A model generated the notes under the pieces. That model did no database searches. It was not told the origin of the DNA and worked only from the letters and a program-made list of their open reading frames with translations. From positions 239,460 to 303,459 of the forward strand of contig NZ_QZWF01000008.1 in the NCBI RefSeq assembly GCF_004187715.1: a stretch of DNA of 64,000 nucleotides, read 5' to 3'. Below are positions 33,462 to 42,221 of this stretch, one piece after another; the first letter of the stretch is position 1, and each line of letters begins with the position of its first letter. Position numbers and translations under genes: made by a program. This DNA is from Streptomyces sp. F001. Lineage in GTDB: Bacteria > Actinomycetota > Actinomycetes > Streptomycetales > Streptomycetaceae.

Positions 33462-34724
33462 GTGAATCCCAAGCCCACCGCCCAGCCCCTCGAGGCGCCC
33501 GCGGCCGAGGCGGACCTGCTCCGCTGGGCCACCGCCGGCTCGGTGGACGACGGCAAGTCCACCCTCGTAGGACGACTGCTGCACGACTCCAAGTCCGTCC
33601 TCGCCGACCAGCTGGAGGCCGTCGCCCGCGCGTCCTCCGGCGAGGGCCCCGACCTGGCCCTGCTCACCGACGGGCTGCGCGCCGAGCGCGAGCAGGGCAT
33701 CACCATCGACGTCGCCTACCGCTACTTCGCCACCCCCAGGCGCCGGTTCATCCTCGCCGACACCCCGGGGCATGTGCAGTACACCCGCAACATGGTCACC
33801 GGCGCGTCCACGGCCACGCTGACGGTGATCCTCGTCGACGCCCGCAAGGGCGTGGTCGAGCAGACCCGGCGGCACGCGGCCGTGGCGGCGCTGCTGCGGG
33901 TGCCGCAGGTGGTCCTCGCCGTCAACAAGATGGACCTCGTCGGCTACGAGCAGTCCGTGTTCGCGGACATCGCCGGGGAGTTCACCCGGCTCGCGACCGG
34001 CCTCGGCATTCCCGAGGTCACCGCGATCCCGATCTCCGCGCTCGCCGGTGACAACGTCGTCGAGCCGTCCACGCGCATGGACTGGTACGGCGGGCCGACC
34101 GTCCTCGCGCACCTGGAGAGCGTCCCCGTCGCGGACGAGGTCACCGACGGACCCGCCCGCTTCCCGGTCCAGTACGTCATCCGCTCCGGTGACGTCCGCC
34201 TCTACGCGGGTCAGGTCGCCGCCGGTGCGCTGCGGGTCGGCGACCGGGTCACCGTGCTGCCGTCGGGGCGGACCACCACCGTCACCGGCATCGACGTGCT
34301 GGGCGCGCGGGCTGAGCTGGTCCGCTCGCCGCAGTCCGGCGCGCTGCGGCTCGCCGACGACCTGGACGTCTCCAGAGGCGACCTGATCGTCCCGGCGGCG
34401 GCCCTGCCGACGGTGTCCCGGGACGTCGAGGCGGCCGTGTGCCATCTGCACGAACGCCCGCTCAGGCCCGGGGACCACGTGCTGCTGAAGCACACCACGC
34501 GCACCGTGCGCGCGGTGGTCCGCCGGATCCCGGGCCCGGGGCGGCTCGACCTGAACGAGATCGGCCAGGTCGCGCTGCGCACCGCCGAGCGGCTGGCGTT
34601 CGACCAGTACGAGGACAGCCGGCGCACCGGCTCCTTCGTGCTGATCGACCCGGCCGACGGTGCCACGCTGACCGCGGGCATGGTCGGCGCGACCGCTCCG
34701 GGGACCCCCGATGCGCCTGTCTGA
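33462..34724 (+). CDS. cysN: Sulfate adenylyltransferase GTPase subunit
   Basis: A 420-residue GTPase that drives sulfate activation. G1 is TAGSVDDGKSTLVGRLL, G3 is ADTPGHVQYTRNM and G4 is AVNKMDLV, followed by EF-Tu-like beta domains. The GTG at 33462 is preferred: AGGAGGG at 33451-33457 is a near-perfect ribosome binding site and MNPKPTAQPLE precedes the usual LLRWATAGS. An in-frame ATG at 33339, one base after the cysD stop, would add 41 residues (TADAAALGHPPLFTAALMMR and on) not expected in the family; this 123-bp stretch may be a leader or remnant. Its 3' end overlaps ssuA. Confidence 0.94.
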   Translation: MNPKPTAQPLEAPAAEADLLRWATAGSVDDGKSTLVGRLLHDSKSVLADQLEAVARASSGEGPDLALLTDGLRAEREQGITIDVAYRYFATPRRRFILADTPGHVQYTRNMVTGASTATLTVILVDARKGVVEQTRRHAAVAALLRVPQVVLAVNKMDLVGYEQSVFADIAGEFTRLATGLGIPEVTAIPISALAGDNVVEPSTRMDWYGGPTVLAHLESVPVADEVTDGPARFPVQYVIRSGDVRLYAGQVAAGALRVGDRVTVLPSGRTTTVTGIDVLGARAELVRSPQSGALRLADDLDVSRGDLIVPAAALPTVSRDVEAAVCHLHERPLRPGDHVLLKHTTRTVRAVVRRIPGPGRLDLNEIGQVALRTAERLAFDQYEDSRRTGSFVLIDPADGATLTAGMVGATAPGTPDAPV

Positions 34725-35895
34725 GCGCAGCCCGGCGTTCCACCGCTCCCGGCGTCCGCTCCGCGCGGCCCTCGCGCTGCTCCTGCTGCTGTTCCTGGCG
34801 GCGGGCTGCGGCTACGGGTCCCGGGCGCCGGGGGCGGCGGCCGCGCCGGCCGTCGGCACGGGCCCGCCGCTGTCGGCGGACGAGGTCTCCATCGGCTACT
34901 TCGCCAACGTCACGCACGCCACGCCGCTGGCCGGGGTGCAGAAGGGCTACTTCACCCGCGAGCTGGGCGGTACCCGGCTGCGCACGCAGGTCTTCAACGG
35001 CGGCCCGTCGGCGCTGGAGGCGCTCAACGCGGGCGCCGTGGACATCGCGTGGATGGGACCGTCGCCGGCCGTCAACGGCTTCCTGCGGTCCGAGGGCCGC
35101 GGCCTGAGGATCGTCTCGGGTGCCGCCTCGGGCGGGGTCGCGCTGGTCGTCGACGGCGACGCGAAGGTACGCGGCACCGACATCCGCGGGCTCAGGATCG
35201 CGACGCCGGAGGCGGGCAACACCCAGGACGTCGCGCTGCTGCACTGGATCGGCGAGCAGGGCTGGGAGGTGGATCCGCGCACCGGGCGCGGTGACGTCAC
35301 GGTGGTGCGGCAGTCGTCCAAGGAGATCCCGACCAGCTTCCGGCGGGGCGCGATCGACGGGGCGTGGGTGCCGGAGCCGGTGGCCGCGCAACTGGTCGCC
35401 GCCGGCGGGCGGGTGCTCGTCGACGAGTCGGACCTGTGGGACGGCGGCACGTTCGTCACCGCACTGGTGGTGGTGTCCCCGTCGTTCCTCGCGGACCATC
35501 CGGACGTCGTCGATGCCGTGCTGCGCGGCTCGGTACGCACCAACGCCTGGCTGAAGAGCCATCCGGCCGAGGGCAAGACGGCCGTCAACAGCGCCATAGA
35601 GGCGCTGACCGGCCGGCCACTGGAGCGCGGGGTCCTCGACGCGGCCTGGCGGCATGTGAGCCTCACCGACGATCCACTCGCCGCGACCCTCGCCGAGGAG
35701 GCCGACCGGGCCGACCGGCTCGGGCTCCTGCACGGCGCTGGGGGTACCCCCTCTGGGGGAGGCACGCAGGGCGGCGGCGCGGAGGCTGCCCTGCGGGGGA
35801 TCTTCGATCTGCGCCCGCTCAACCGGGTCCTTGCCCAGCAGGGCGAGCCGGCCGTGGACGACGCCGGCCTCGGCGTCGCCGGGCGCGGCACCTGA
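34711..35895 (+). CDS. ssuA: Aliphatic sulfonate/sulfate-ester ABC binding lipoprotein
   Basis: A 394-residue SsuA/TauA-like lipoprotein. The signal peptide ends at a lipobox-like LAAGC near residue 33. The mature part starts VSIGYFANVTHATPLAGVQKG and has the family segments NAGAVDIAWMGPSPAVNGFL and ATPEAGNTQDVALLHWI. It captures sulfonates or sulfate esters outside the membrane. The repeat at 35739-35766, translated as GGTPSGGGTQ near residues 344-352, is probably an insertion in a surface loop. The gene overlaps cysN by 14 bp. Confidence 0.88.
   Translation: MRLSERSPAFHRSRRPLRAALALLLLLFLAAGCGYGSRAPGAAAAPAVGTGPPLSADEVSIGYFANVTHATPLAGVQKGYFTRELGGTRLRTQVFNGGPSALEALNAGAVDIAWMGPSPAVNGFLRSEGRGLRIVSGAASGGVALVVDGDAKVRGTDIRGLRIATPEAGNTQDVALLHWIGEQGWEVDPRTGRGDVTVVRQSSKEIPTSFRRGAIDGAWVPEPVAAQLVAAGGRVLVDESDLWDGGTFVTALVVVSPSFLADHPDVVDAVLRGSVRTNAWLKSHPAEGKTAVNSAIEALTGRPLERGVLDAAWRHVSLTDDPLAATLAEEADRADRLGLLHGAGGTPSGGGTQGGGAEAALRGIFDLRPLNRVLAQQGEPAVDDAGLGVAGRGT
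35739..35766. repeat. Dispersed hairpin repeat inside ssuA
   Basis: CTGGGGGTACCCCCTCTGGG and the following GGAGGCACG form a compact GC-rich palindrome of the family also seen at 23621-23657 and 48839-48880. Here it is read in frame, adding glycine-rich residues. Confidence 0.55.
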
Positions 35896-35955
35896 CCCCC
35901 GACACCGACCGGACTTTCTGGGCAGCACTGCCCGTACTGCAAAGGATTTGATCAC

Positions 35956-36744
35956 ATGTCAGAAACGGTGCTGCGGGCCGGCGCACCGGTCCGCCCGGTC
36001 GCCCTGGCCGAGGTGGAGCAACCGGCCGTACGGCTCACCCATGTCTCCAAGTGGTTCGACACCGCGGGACGGCGCCAGACGGTCCTGGACGACATCAGCC
36101 TGACCGTCGGCCGCGGCGAGTTCGTGTGCGTGCTCGGCGCTTCGGGCTGCGGCAAGTCCACGCTGCTGAACCTGGTGGCGGGCCTGGACCGGCCGTCCAC
36201 GGGCGCCATCGAGGTCACCGGGGGCCGACGGCCCGCCCTGATGTTCCAGGACCACGCCCTGTTCCCCTGGCTCACCGCCGGCCGGAACATCGAACTCGCC
36301 CTGCGACTGCGCGGAGTGCCCCGGCGCGAGCGGCCCGAGGAGGCCCGCCGGCTCCTCGAGCTGGTCCGGCTGAAGGACGCGTACGGCAAGCGGATCCACG
36401 AGCTGTCCGGCGGTATGCGCCAGCGCGTCGCCCTGGCCCGTGCCCTCGCCCAGGAGGGCGACGTGCTGCTGATGGACGAGCCGTTCGCCGCGCTCGACGC
36501 CATCACCCGGGACGTGCTCCACGAGGAGCTCACCCGTATCTGGTCCGAGAACAAGCTCTCCGTCGTCTTCGTCACCCACAACGTCCGCGAGGCGGTCCGG
36601 CTCGGCGAGCGGGTCGTGCTGCTGTCCTCCCGCCCCGGCCGGATCGCCCGCGAGTGGACCGACTCCGACCTCCCGGAGGCCGCACTGACGGCCCGGGTCA
36701 CCGACGCACTGCGGGAGGAGATACGTCGCCATGGCCGCCGGTGA
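35956..36744 (+). CDS. ssuB: Sulfonate ABC transporter ATPase
   Basis: A 262-residue ABC ATPase. Walker A is LGASGCGKSTLLNLVAG (residues ~64-80), the Q-loop segment is LMFQDHALFPWLTAGRN, the signature is ELSGGMRQRVALARAL near residue 150 and Walker B is VLLMDEPFAALDAITRD. The switch histidine is in VVFVTHNVREAV. It powers the SsuC permease. ATG at 35956, 60 bp after ssuA, and it overlaps ssuC by 14 bp. Confidence 0.95.
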   Translation: MSETVLRAGAPVRPVALAEVEQPAVRLTHVSKWFDTAGRRQTVLDDISLTVGRGEFVCVLGASGCGKSTLLNLVAGLDRPSTGAIEVTGGRRPALMFQDHALFPWLTAGRNIELALRLRGVPRRERPEEARRLLELVRLKDAYGKRIHELSGGMRQRVALARALAQEGDVLLMDEPFAALDAITRDVLHEELTRIWSENKLSVVFVTHNVREAVRLGERVVLLSSRPGRIAREWTDSDLPEAALTARVTDALREEIRRHGRR

Positions 36745-37639
36745 GACGGTCGCGACCAGGAAGGGCGTACGCGAAGTCCGTGACAGCGCGGACGTCGAGG
36801 CCGGCCTCGACGCGCTGGACAGCGCACCCGTAGGCCCCGCCCGGACACCCCTGCGCCAGATCCTGCGCGAGCGCGTACTGCCACCCGTGGCCGCCGTCGT
36901 CCTCGTCCTGCTCGCCTGGCAGGCCGCCTACGAGGCCGAGCTCAAGCCGGACTACCTGCTGCCGTCGCCGGCCGACGTGTGGCGGGCGCTGTCCGACCAG
37001 TGGTACGAGGGCACCCTGTTCTCCACGGTGTGGACGAGCATGCAGCGCGGCGCCCTCGGGTTCGCCGCGGCCGTGGTCATCGGGACCGGGCTGGGGCTGC
37101 TGCTCGGCGCGGTGCGGTCGCTCCGGGTCGGGATCGGGCCGGTGCTGTCGGGGCTTCAGTCGCTGCCGTCGGTGGCGTGGGTGCCGGCGGCGGTCGTGTG
37201 GTTCGGGCTCACCGACGCCACCATCTACGCGGTGATCCTGCTGGGCGCCGTACCGTCCATCGCGAACGGGCTGCTGGCGGGGGTCGACCAGGTGCCGCCG
37301 CTGTACCTGCGGGCGGGACGGGTCCTGGGCGCGACCGGGCCCGCCCGGGTCCGGCACGTGCTGCTGCCGGCCGCGCTGCCCGGCTATCTGGCCGGGCTCA
37401 AGCAGGGGTGGGCGTTCTCCTGGCGGTCCCTGATGGCGGCTGAACTCATCGCCAGTTCCCCGGAGTTGGGGCTGGGGTTGGGCCAGCTGCTGGAGAACGC
37501 ACGCTCCTACCAGGACATGGCGCTGGTGCTCGCCACCATCGGGGAGATCCTGGTGGTCGGTATCGCCGTGGATCTGCTGTTGTTCGCGCCGCTGGAGCGG
37601 CGGGTGTTGCGCGCGGGGTTGGCGGGGGTGCGAGGCTGA
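36731..37639 (+). CDS. ssuC: Sulfonate ABC transporter permease
   Basis: A 302-residue permease with about six hydrophobic segments. After a soluble N-terminus of ~55 residues come VLPPVAAVVLVLLAWQA and the SsuC-type loop YLLPSPADVWRALSD. The EAA-like coupling loop is near residue 195 (VPPLYLRAGRVLGATGPARV). It completes the SsuABC importer. The operon ends here; 37640-37973 contains no gene I can support, only an 11-bp inverted repeat with a 59-bp loop (37733-37743 and 37803-37813). Confidence 0.93.
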   Translation: MAAGETVATRKGVREVRDSADVEAGLDALDSAPVGPARTPLRQILRERVLPPVAAVVLVLLAWQAAYEAELKPDYLLPSPADVWRALSDQWYEGTLFSTVWTSMQRGALGFAAAVVIGTGLGLLLGAVRSLRVGIGPVLSGLQSLPSVAWVPAAVVWFGLTDATIYAVILLGAVPSIANGLLAGVDQVPPLYLRAGRVLGATGPARVRHVLLPAALPGYLAGLKQGWAFSWRSLMAAELIASSPELGLGLGQLLENARSYQDMALVLATIGEILVVGIAVDLLLFAPLERRVLRAGLAGVRG

Positions 37640-37973
37640 GCGTTGGGGGGTGCGGGGTGCCTGCGGCGGCCTGCGCCGGTTCGGTGGGGCTTGCGCAGCG
37701 CCTACGGGTGGTGGGTGGGGCGGGGCGGCGCCGGGGGTGTCCGTCCTCGGTCTGCCGAACCCGTTTCTTACGGGGGGCCGTTCGTTCGCGGCAGCCGCTG
37801 GGCGGACACCCCCCGGCACGTCCCTTCCCGCCGTACGCGACTGCGGCTCCACGGTGGCGCGCCGCACGGTCGCGGCAGTCGTGCCGTTCCGCATCGGTGC
37901 TGTACTGAGTACGTGAGCCTGACCGAAGGGTCGTTACCGTCCTGGCTGTTGCGGCTGGCGGCGTCCTCTGTGC

Positions 37974-39197
37974 GTGGCCGGAACCGGTGTGTTCGGCGAT
38001 ACGTTGGGGGCGCGGAGCGGCTGCTCGGGGTGGGGCCGTGGGTGGGCCGTGGAGGTGGCCCAGGGTATGGCGGGGCACATTGTCCGTCATGTGCCCGAGC
38101 ATGGTGCGCCCGGTGCCGCTGTGCCCTTTCAGCGTGCTGTGGAGGCCACCGTCCTGACCGCGCTGACCGGCCTGCTCACCGAGCCGGAGCCGACCGCCGC
38201 CCTGGTTCCGCCGGAGGCCGTTGCGAGCAACGCCGAACTGGCCCGCCGTAATGTGCCGTTGGACCGGGTGCTGCGTGGTGTCCGGCTCGGGCACGCGTAT
38301 CTGCACGGGCGTCTGATGGAGGCGCTGGGCAAGGAGCCGGAGGAGATCCGGGTCCAGGAGACGCATCGGGTCAGCGAGCTGCTTTTTGTGTACGCCGACG
38401 TCCAGGCCAGCCGTCTTGCCGAGGAGTACGTCGCCGAGCGGGACCGCTGGCGGCGGGGGCGGGATGCGGCCCGTCGCCGGATCGTGGACGAGTTGCTCGC
38501 CGGTCGTCTGGTCGGTGGCGCGGTCGCGGCCCGTACGCTCGGCTACGAACTGGCCCGGCATCATGTGGCGTTGATCGTCACGTCCGGCTCCCCGGACACG
38601 GCGAGTGAGGAGCTGCGGTTGCTGGCCGCCGAGCTGTGCCGGGCGGCAGGCGCCGAGCAGCTGCTGACCGTGGCGGCGGGCAGCACCGAGCTGTGGGGGT
38701 GGATGTGCTGGCCGGCCGACCCGCCGCGTGACGCGTTCGCCCAGCTGCCACGGCTGGTCCCCGAGCGCCGGCCCCTGCGGGCCGCGCTCGGCCCGGTGGG
38801 GTACGGCACCGAGGGCTTCCGGCGCAGCCACCGCGGCGCCCGGGAGGCGGAACGGATGGCCCGGCTGGGCCGTACGGGCTGGCTGTGCGACTACGCCGAC
38901 GTGAGTACGGCGGCACTGCTCACCGTCGACGTGGAGCATGCGCGGTGGTTTGCGGCGCGGGTTCTCGGGGCGTTGGGGGGTGATGATCCGCGGGTGCGGG
39001 AGCTGCGGGAGACGCTGCGGGTGTATCTCGCGGAGGGGCGGAGTCCGCAGGGGGCGGCGGAGCGGTTGTTCGTTGCGCGCAACACGGTGACGTACCGGGT
39101 GCGGCGGGCGGTGGAGCTGCTGGGCCGTCCGCTGGACGCCGACGCCCTGGAGCTGCGGCTGGCGCTGGAGATCGCCCGGCTGCTCGGGCCCTTCTAA
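37974..39197 (+). CDS. PucR-type transcriptional regulator 1
   Basis: A regulator of up to 407 residues. The middle has the GGDEF-like PucR/CdaR region (RRGRDAARRRIVDELLAGRL to YADVSTAALLTVD), and the C-terminus is the HTH_30 domain (SPQGAAERLFVARNTVTYRVRRAVELLG). Such proteins activate catabolic genes in response to small molecules. The start is uncertain: GTG at 37974 has no good ribosome binding site, ATG at 38067 is preceded by GGAGG, and another frame beginning GTG at 37913 (SLTEGSLPSWLLRLAAS) looks like a normal N-terminus, hinting at a frameshift between 37980 and 38055. It precedes the metallo-hydrolase gene in the same direction. Confidence 0.8.
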   Translation: MAGTGVFGDTLGARSGCSGWGRGWAVEVAQGMAGHIVRHVPEHGAPGAAVPFQRAVEATVLTALTGLLTEPEPTAALVPPEAVASNAELARRNVPLDRVLRGVRLGHAYLHGRLMEALGKEPEEIRVQETHRVSELLFVYADVQASRLAEEYVAERDRWRRGRDAARRRIVDELLAGRLVGGAVAARTLGYELARHHVALIVTSGSPDTASEELRLLAAELCRAAGAEQLLTVAAGSTELWGWMCWPADPPRDAFAQLPRLVPERRPLRAALGPVGYGTEGFRRSHRGAREAERMARLGRTGWLCDYADVSTAALLTVDVEHARWFAARVLGALGGDDPRVRELRETLRVYLAEGRSPQGAAERLFVARNTVTYRVRRAVELLGRPLDADALELRLALEIARLLGPF

Positions 39198-39243
39198 CAC
39201 ATCCGGGTAGGGATGGGACGCGGGTCACAAAGACCGGTCGGAT

Positions 39244-39262
39244 TTTGGGCCGTCGGCCCAAA
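39244..39262. promoter_or_regulatory. Perfect 8-bp-arm dyad upstream of the metallo-hydrolase
   Basis: TTTGGGCC-GTC-GGCCCAAA lies 47 bp after the PucR stop and 105 bp before the hydrolase start. It may be a regulator site or a compact terminator; no T-tract follows. Confidence 0.4.
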
Positions 39263-39367
39263 GCCCTGGCCGTCCGGCCGCCGTTGACTGCTGAAGAGAA
39301 CGCCCCATCGTCACGCGCCCCACCGCGTACCGCCGCCCGTACACCTCTTCACCCCTTGGGATCCGCC

Positions 39368-40483
39368 ATGCCCTCATCTCCGGACGCCCCCACCCGCCGG
39401 ACGGTCCTGCGCACCGCCGCTGCCGCCTCCACGCTCACCGCCGCTGCCGCCGTCCCCCTGCGGCCCGCCCCCGCGGACGCCGCTCCCCAGCCGAGCCGGG
39501 GCACCGAGCTGATCCTGCTCGGTACCAGCGGCGGTCCCGTCCCCATGCACGGTCGCGCCGGTATCGGGTCCGCGCTGGTCGTCGACGGCCGGGCCTACCT
39601 CGTGGACTGCGGCCCCGGCATCTTCGGCCGGTACGCGCAGGCCTGGCTGACGGCCGAGCAGCTCACGGCGATCTTCGTCACCCATCTGCACTCCGACCAT
39701 CTGTCGGACCTGTACGCCCTGCTGTGGCTGCGGTTCGGCGGGTTCCAGCCGCTGGGCGGCCCGGTGCACGTCTACGGGCCCGGTTCCGCGGGGAACCTCC
39801 CGGCCGTCTGGCCGAAGGGCCGCTCGGTGCGGACCGTCTGCCCGTCGGAGCCCGCGCCCGGCACGGAGGACCTGATCGCCGGGCACATCGCCGCCACCGC
39901 GTACGACATCAACGTACGGATGCGCAGCGAGGGCTGGCCCGACATCCGCACGCTGATCCGGCCGCACGACGTACGCTTCCCGCTGCCGAAGGGGGCGGGG
40001 CCGCGCAAGCTGATGGCGCCGCCGATGGAGCCGTTCGAGGTGATGCGGGACGACCGGGTGCGGGTCACGGCGGTGCTGGTGGAGCATCCGCCGGTCTTCC
40101 CGTCGTTCGCCTACCGCTTCGACACCGCGGACGGGGCTGTCGTGTTCAGCGGCGACACCGCGCCGTGCGGAAACGTGGCGCGGCTGGCCCGGGGCGCGGA
40201 CGTGCTGGTGCACGAGGTGATGGACCTGGAGACGCTGGCCCTGGGCGGGCTGAAGCCGGCGCAGCTGCGGCACATGGAGATCAGCCACACGGACGCGACC
40301 CGGGTGGGCCCGCTCGCCGAACGCGCGGGCGTGGGCACGCTGGTGCTGAGCCATCTGGTCCCGGGTGCCACGAACATCGTCGACGACTCGACCTGGCACA
40401 CCAAGGCGAGCAAGGGTTACTCCGGCCGTGTGGTGGTGGGCCGCGACCTGGCCCGCCTTCCGGTGGGCGCCCGGCGGGGCTGA
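39368..40483 (+). CDS. Tat-exported metallo-beta-lactamase-fold hydrolase
   Basis: A 371-residue protein. A twin-arginine signal is present (TRRTVLRTAAAASTLTAAAA, cleavage near ADA). The zinc motif is FVTHLHSDHLSDLYALLW near residue 104 (HxHxDH), with further ligands in VFSGDTAPCGN and LVHEVMD and a late histidine in LEISH/LVLSHLVPG-type segments. The closest fold relatives are RNase Z-like and arylsulfatase-like hydrolases; as an exported protein it is not an RNA processor. Substrate unknown. It lies between two PucR-type regulators and converges on the second with a 67-bp overlap. Confidence 0.82.
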   Translation: MPSSPDAPTRRTVLRTAAAASTLTAAAAVPLRPAPADAAPQPSRGTELILLGTSGGPVPMHGRAGIGSALVVDGRAYLVDCGPGIFGRYAQAWLTAEQLTAIFVTHLHSDHLSDLYALLWLRFGGFQPLGGPVHVYGPGSAGNLPAVWPKGRSVRTVCPSEPAPGTEDLIAGHIAATAYDINVRMRSEGWPDIRTLIRPHDVRFPLPKGAGPRKLMAPPMEPFEVMRDDRVRVTAVLVEHPPVFPSFAYRFDTADGAVVFSGDTAPCGNVARLARGADVLVHEVMDLETLALGGLKPAQLRHMEISHTDATRVGPLAERAGVGTLVLSHLVPGATNIVDDSTWHTKASKGYSGRVVVGRDLARLPVGARRG

Positions 40484-41724
40484 GTGCGGCCCCGGCCGAC
40501 CTCACCCCGCAGGCGCTGGGCCCGCAGGACCAGTTCCAGTTCGAAGCGCCGGTCGGGGTCGTCGATCTCGTCGCCCCAGAGTTCGCGTATCTGCCGCAGC
40601 CGGTAGCGGACGGTCTGGGGATGGACGCCGAGCCGTGCCGCCACCTCCGGCGCGCCGCCCCTCGTCTCCAGCCACGCCAGCAACGTCTCCGCAAGTCTCC
40701 GCCCATGAGTGGGACCGCAATGAGCCAACGGCGCCAGACAGCGCAGCGCCAGGTCGTCGATCAGCTCCTCCGGCTGGAGCAGGACGAGGGCCTCGGTGTG
40801 CTCGGTGCAGAACAGCACCTCACCGGCGGGCAGCAGCCGCCGTTCCATCAGGTGTACGGCGGCCTCGGCCCAGCGCAGCGACTTGGCGGCGTCGGCGAGC
40901 GGCACGGGCGGTCCGATCGCGCCCGCCCAGCCGCCGAGCGCCCGGTGCAGCAGTTCGCCCCGGCCGGCGGCGTCCGGTTCGGGCACGACCATGCGGGGCT
41001 GCTCGTACTCCAGGTCGAGCAGCACGCCCTGCCCGACCGCCGGTGCCACCGCCTCGCGGGCCGGGCGCAGCAGCACCCCGACGGCGACCTTCTCGGGCAG
41101 CGTCCAGCCGATCCGGGCGGCGCGTTCGGCGAGGGCGTCGGCGGGGTCGCCGCGGTGGCGTTCGGCGAGCAGCAGTTCCATGAGGCGGCGTTGCAGGCGC
41201 AGGCGTTCCCCGGCCTGGCGGGCGGCGGCCTCGGCGTAGCCGCGCACGGACTGGTCGACGAGGCCGTCGAGGTACTCGTAGCCGGCGTCGACGAGTTCGT
41301 ACATCGCGGGCGGCGGGATCTCCACGCGCTGCCCGATGTCGGCGAAACGGCGCCAGGCCAGGCGTACGCCCATCCGGTAGATCGCCTGGAGGGAGTCCAG
41401 GGTGCGGCCGTTGTAGCCCTCGCCGCGGCCGAAGTCCTGGAAGACGCCGGGTGGGACGGTGGGGCGGCCCGTCGAGTAGTCGGCGTGCTCCAGCTGCTGC
41501 ACGAACACCTCGATGGCGCGGCGGATGCCGACCAGGGCCATCGGCTCGCCGTTCTCGTCCAGGACGACGGGCAGGTGCGGGTACTCGCGGCGGATCTCGC
41601 CGAGGATCTCCTCGGCGAGTGCGGGCGCCTCGGCCATGGCGATCGCCGCGAACCGGCGCACCTGGAGCCGGGGCACGTCGTGCCAGGCGGAACGGGCGGT
41701 GACCGCTGCCGGACGGGCCGCCAC
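40417..41724 (-). CDS. PucR-type transcriptional regulator 2
   Basis: A 435-residue regulator. The N-terminal sensory half includes YNGRTLDSLQAIYRMGVRLAW near residue 105, the central region has GELLHRALGGWAGAIGPPVP, and the C-terminal HTH_30 is APEVAARLGVHPQTVRYRLRQ then IRELWGDEIDDPDRRFELEL. The last ~35 residues are arginine/proline-rich and overlap the convergent hydrolase gene, so the stop may have been extended. The GTG start at 41724 lies 2 bp after the stop of a small membrane-protein gene, indicating coupling. Confidence 0.88.
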   Translation of the reverse strand: MAARPAAVTARSAWHDVPRLQVRRFAAIAMAEAPALAEEILGEIRREYPHLPVVLDENGEPMALVGIRRAIEVFVQQLEHADYSTGRPTVPPGVFQDFGRGEGYNGRTLDSLQAIYRMGVRLAWRRFADIGQRVEIPPPAMYELVDAGYEYLDGLVDQSVRGYAEAAARQAGERLRLQRRLMELLLAERHRGDPADALAERAARIGWTLPEKVAVGVLLRPAREAVAPAVGQGVLLDLEYEQPRMVVPEPDAAGRGELLHRALGGWAGAIGPPVPLADAAKSLRWAEAAVHLMERRLLPAGEVLFCTEHTEALVLLQPEELIDDLALRCLAPLAHCGPTHGRRLAETLLAWLETRGGAPEVAARLGVHPQTVRYRLRQIRELWGDEIDDPDRRFELELVLRAQRLRGEVGRGRTQPRRAPTGRRARSRPTTTRPE

Positions 41725-41726
41725 GG

Positions 41727-41879
41727 TCAGCTCCCCTGGCCCGCTTGTTCGTATGTGATCAAGGGCGTGTTGGGCTGCTCGGGTGTGGACTCGAGCAGCG
41801 CGACGATACCGAGTGCGGCGCCCACCGCGAGGGCGGCGGCGATCACTACGGTCACGGTGGCGGCGAGCAGTCTGGGCAT
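41727..41879 (-). CDS. Very small membrane protein upstream of PucR 2
   Basis: A 50-residue protein: MPRLLAATVTVVIAAALAVG, then a continuing hydrophobic stretch to VALL, then a short polar tail ESTPEQPNTPLITYEQAGQG. One membrane helix or an uncleaved signal anchor is predicted. AGAGAGG lies 11 bases upstream of the ATG. It ends 2 bp before the PucR start. Small proteins of this shape are common in Streptomyces and have no assigned function. The 342 bp between it and the glycosyltransferase gene hold no other gene; TGACGTGACGTCA at 42011-42023 is a palindrome that could be regulatory. Confidence 0.65.
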   Translation of the reverse strand: MPRLLAATVTVVIAAALAVGAALGIVALLESTPEQPNTPLITYEQAGQGS

Positions 41880-42221
41880 GCGGGGTCAGCCTCTCTCGTC
41901 CAGAGTCCGGAGGTGTCCCACCCCGGTGCCCGCCCCTGCCGTTCGGAGCCCAGTGTCGACAGGGCGCTCACACGGCGTCAAGGGTGGGTATCGGCCGAGG
42001 CTCACTTTGTGACGTGACGTCAGCTACAACAAGCGCCGAAATTGTCATGCCGGTGAGTAGCCGTGGCGAACGCCTGGGCGAAAACTGTCCACCCACCCGA
42101 GCACAACCCGTCCACAGCCCGCACGCAGGAACAGCACAGAGACTATTTCTTCCCCGCTTCTTCCCCGCCTTCTTCCCGCCCCCACGCTGAGTTCCGCACC
42201 CTGAGACGAGTTGGAGCACCC

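Noticed and set aside
37733..37813. An 11-bp inverted repeat after ssuC
   Set aside because: The 59-bp loop makes a terminator unlikely and such GC-rich pairs are frequent by chance here.
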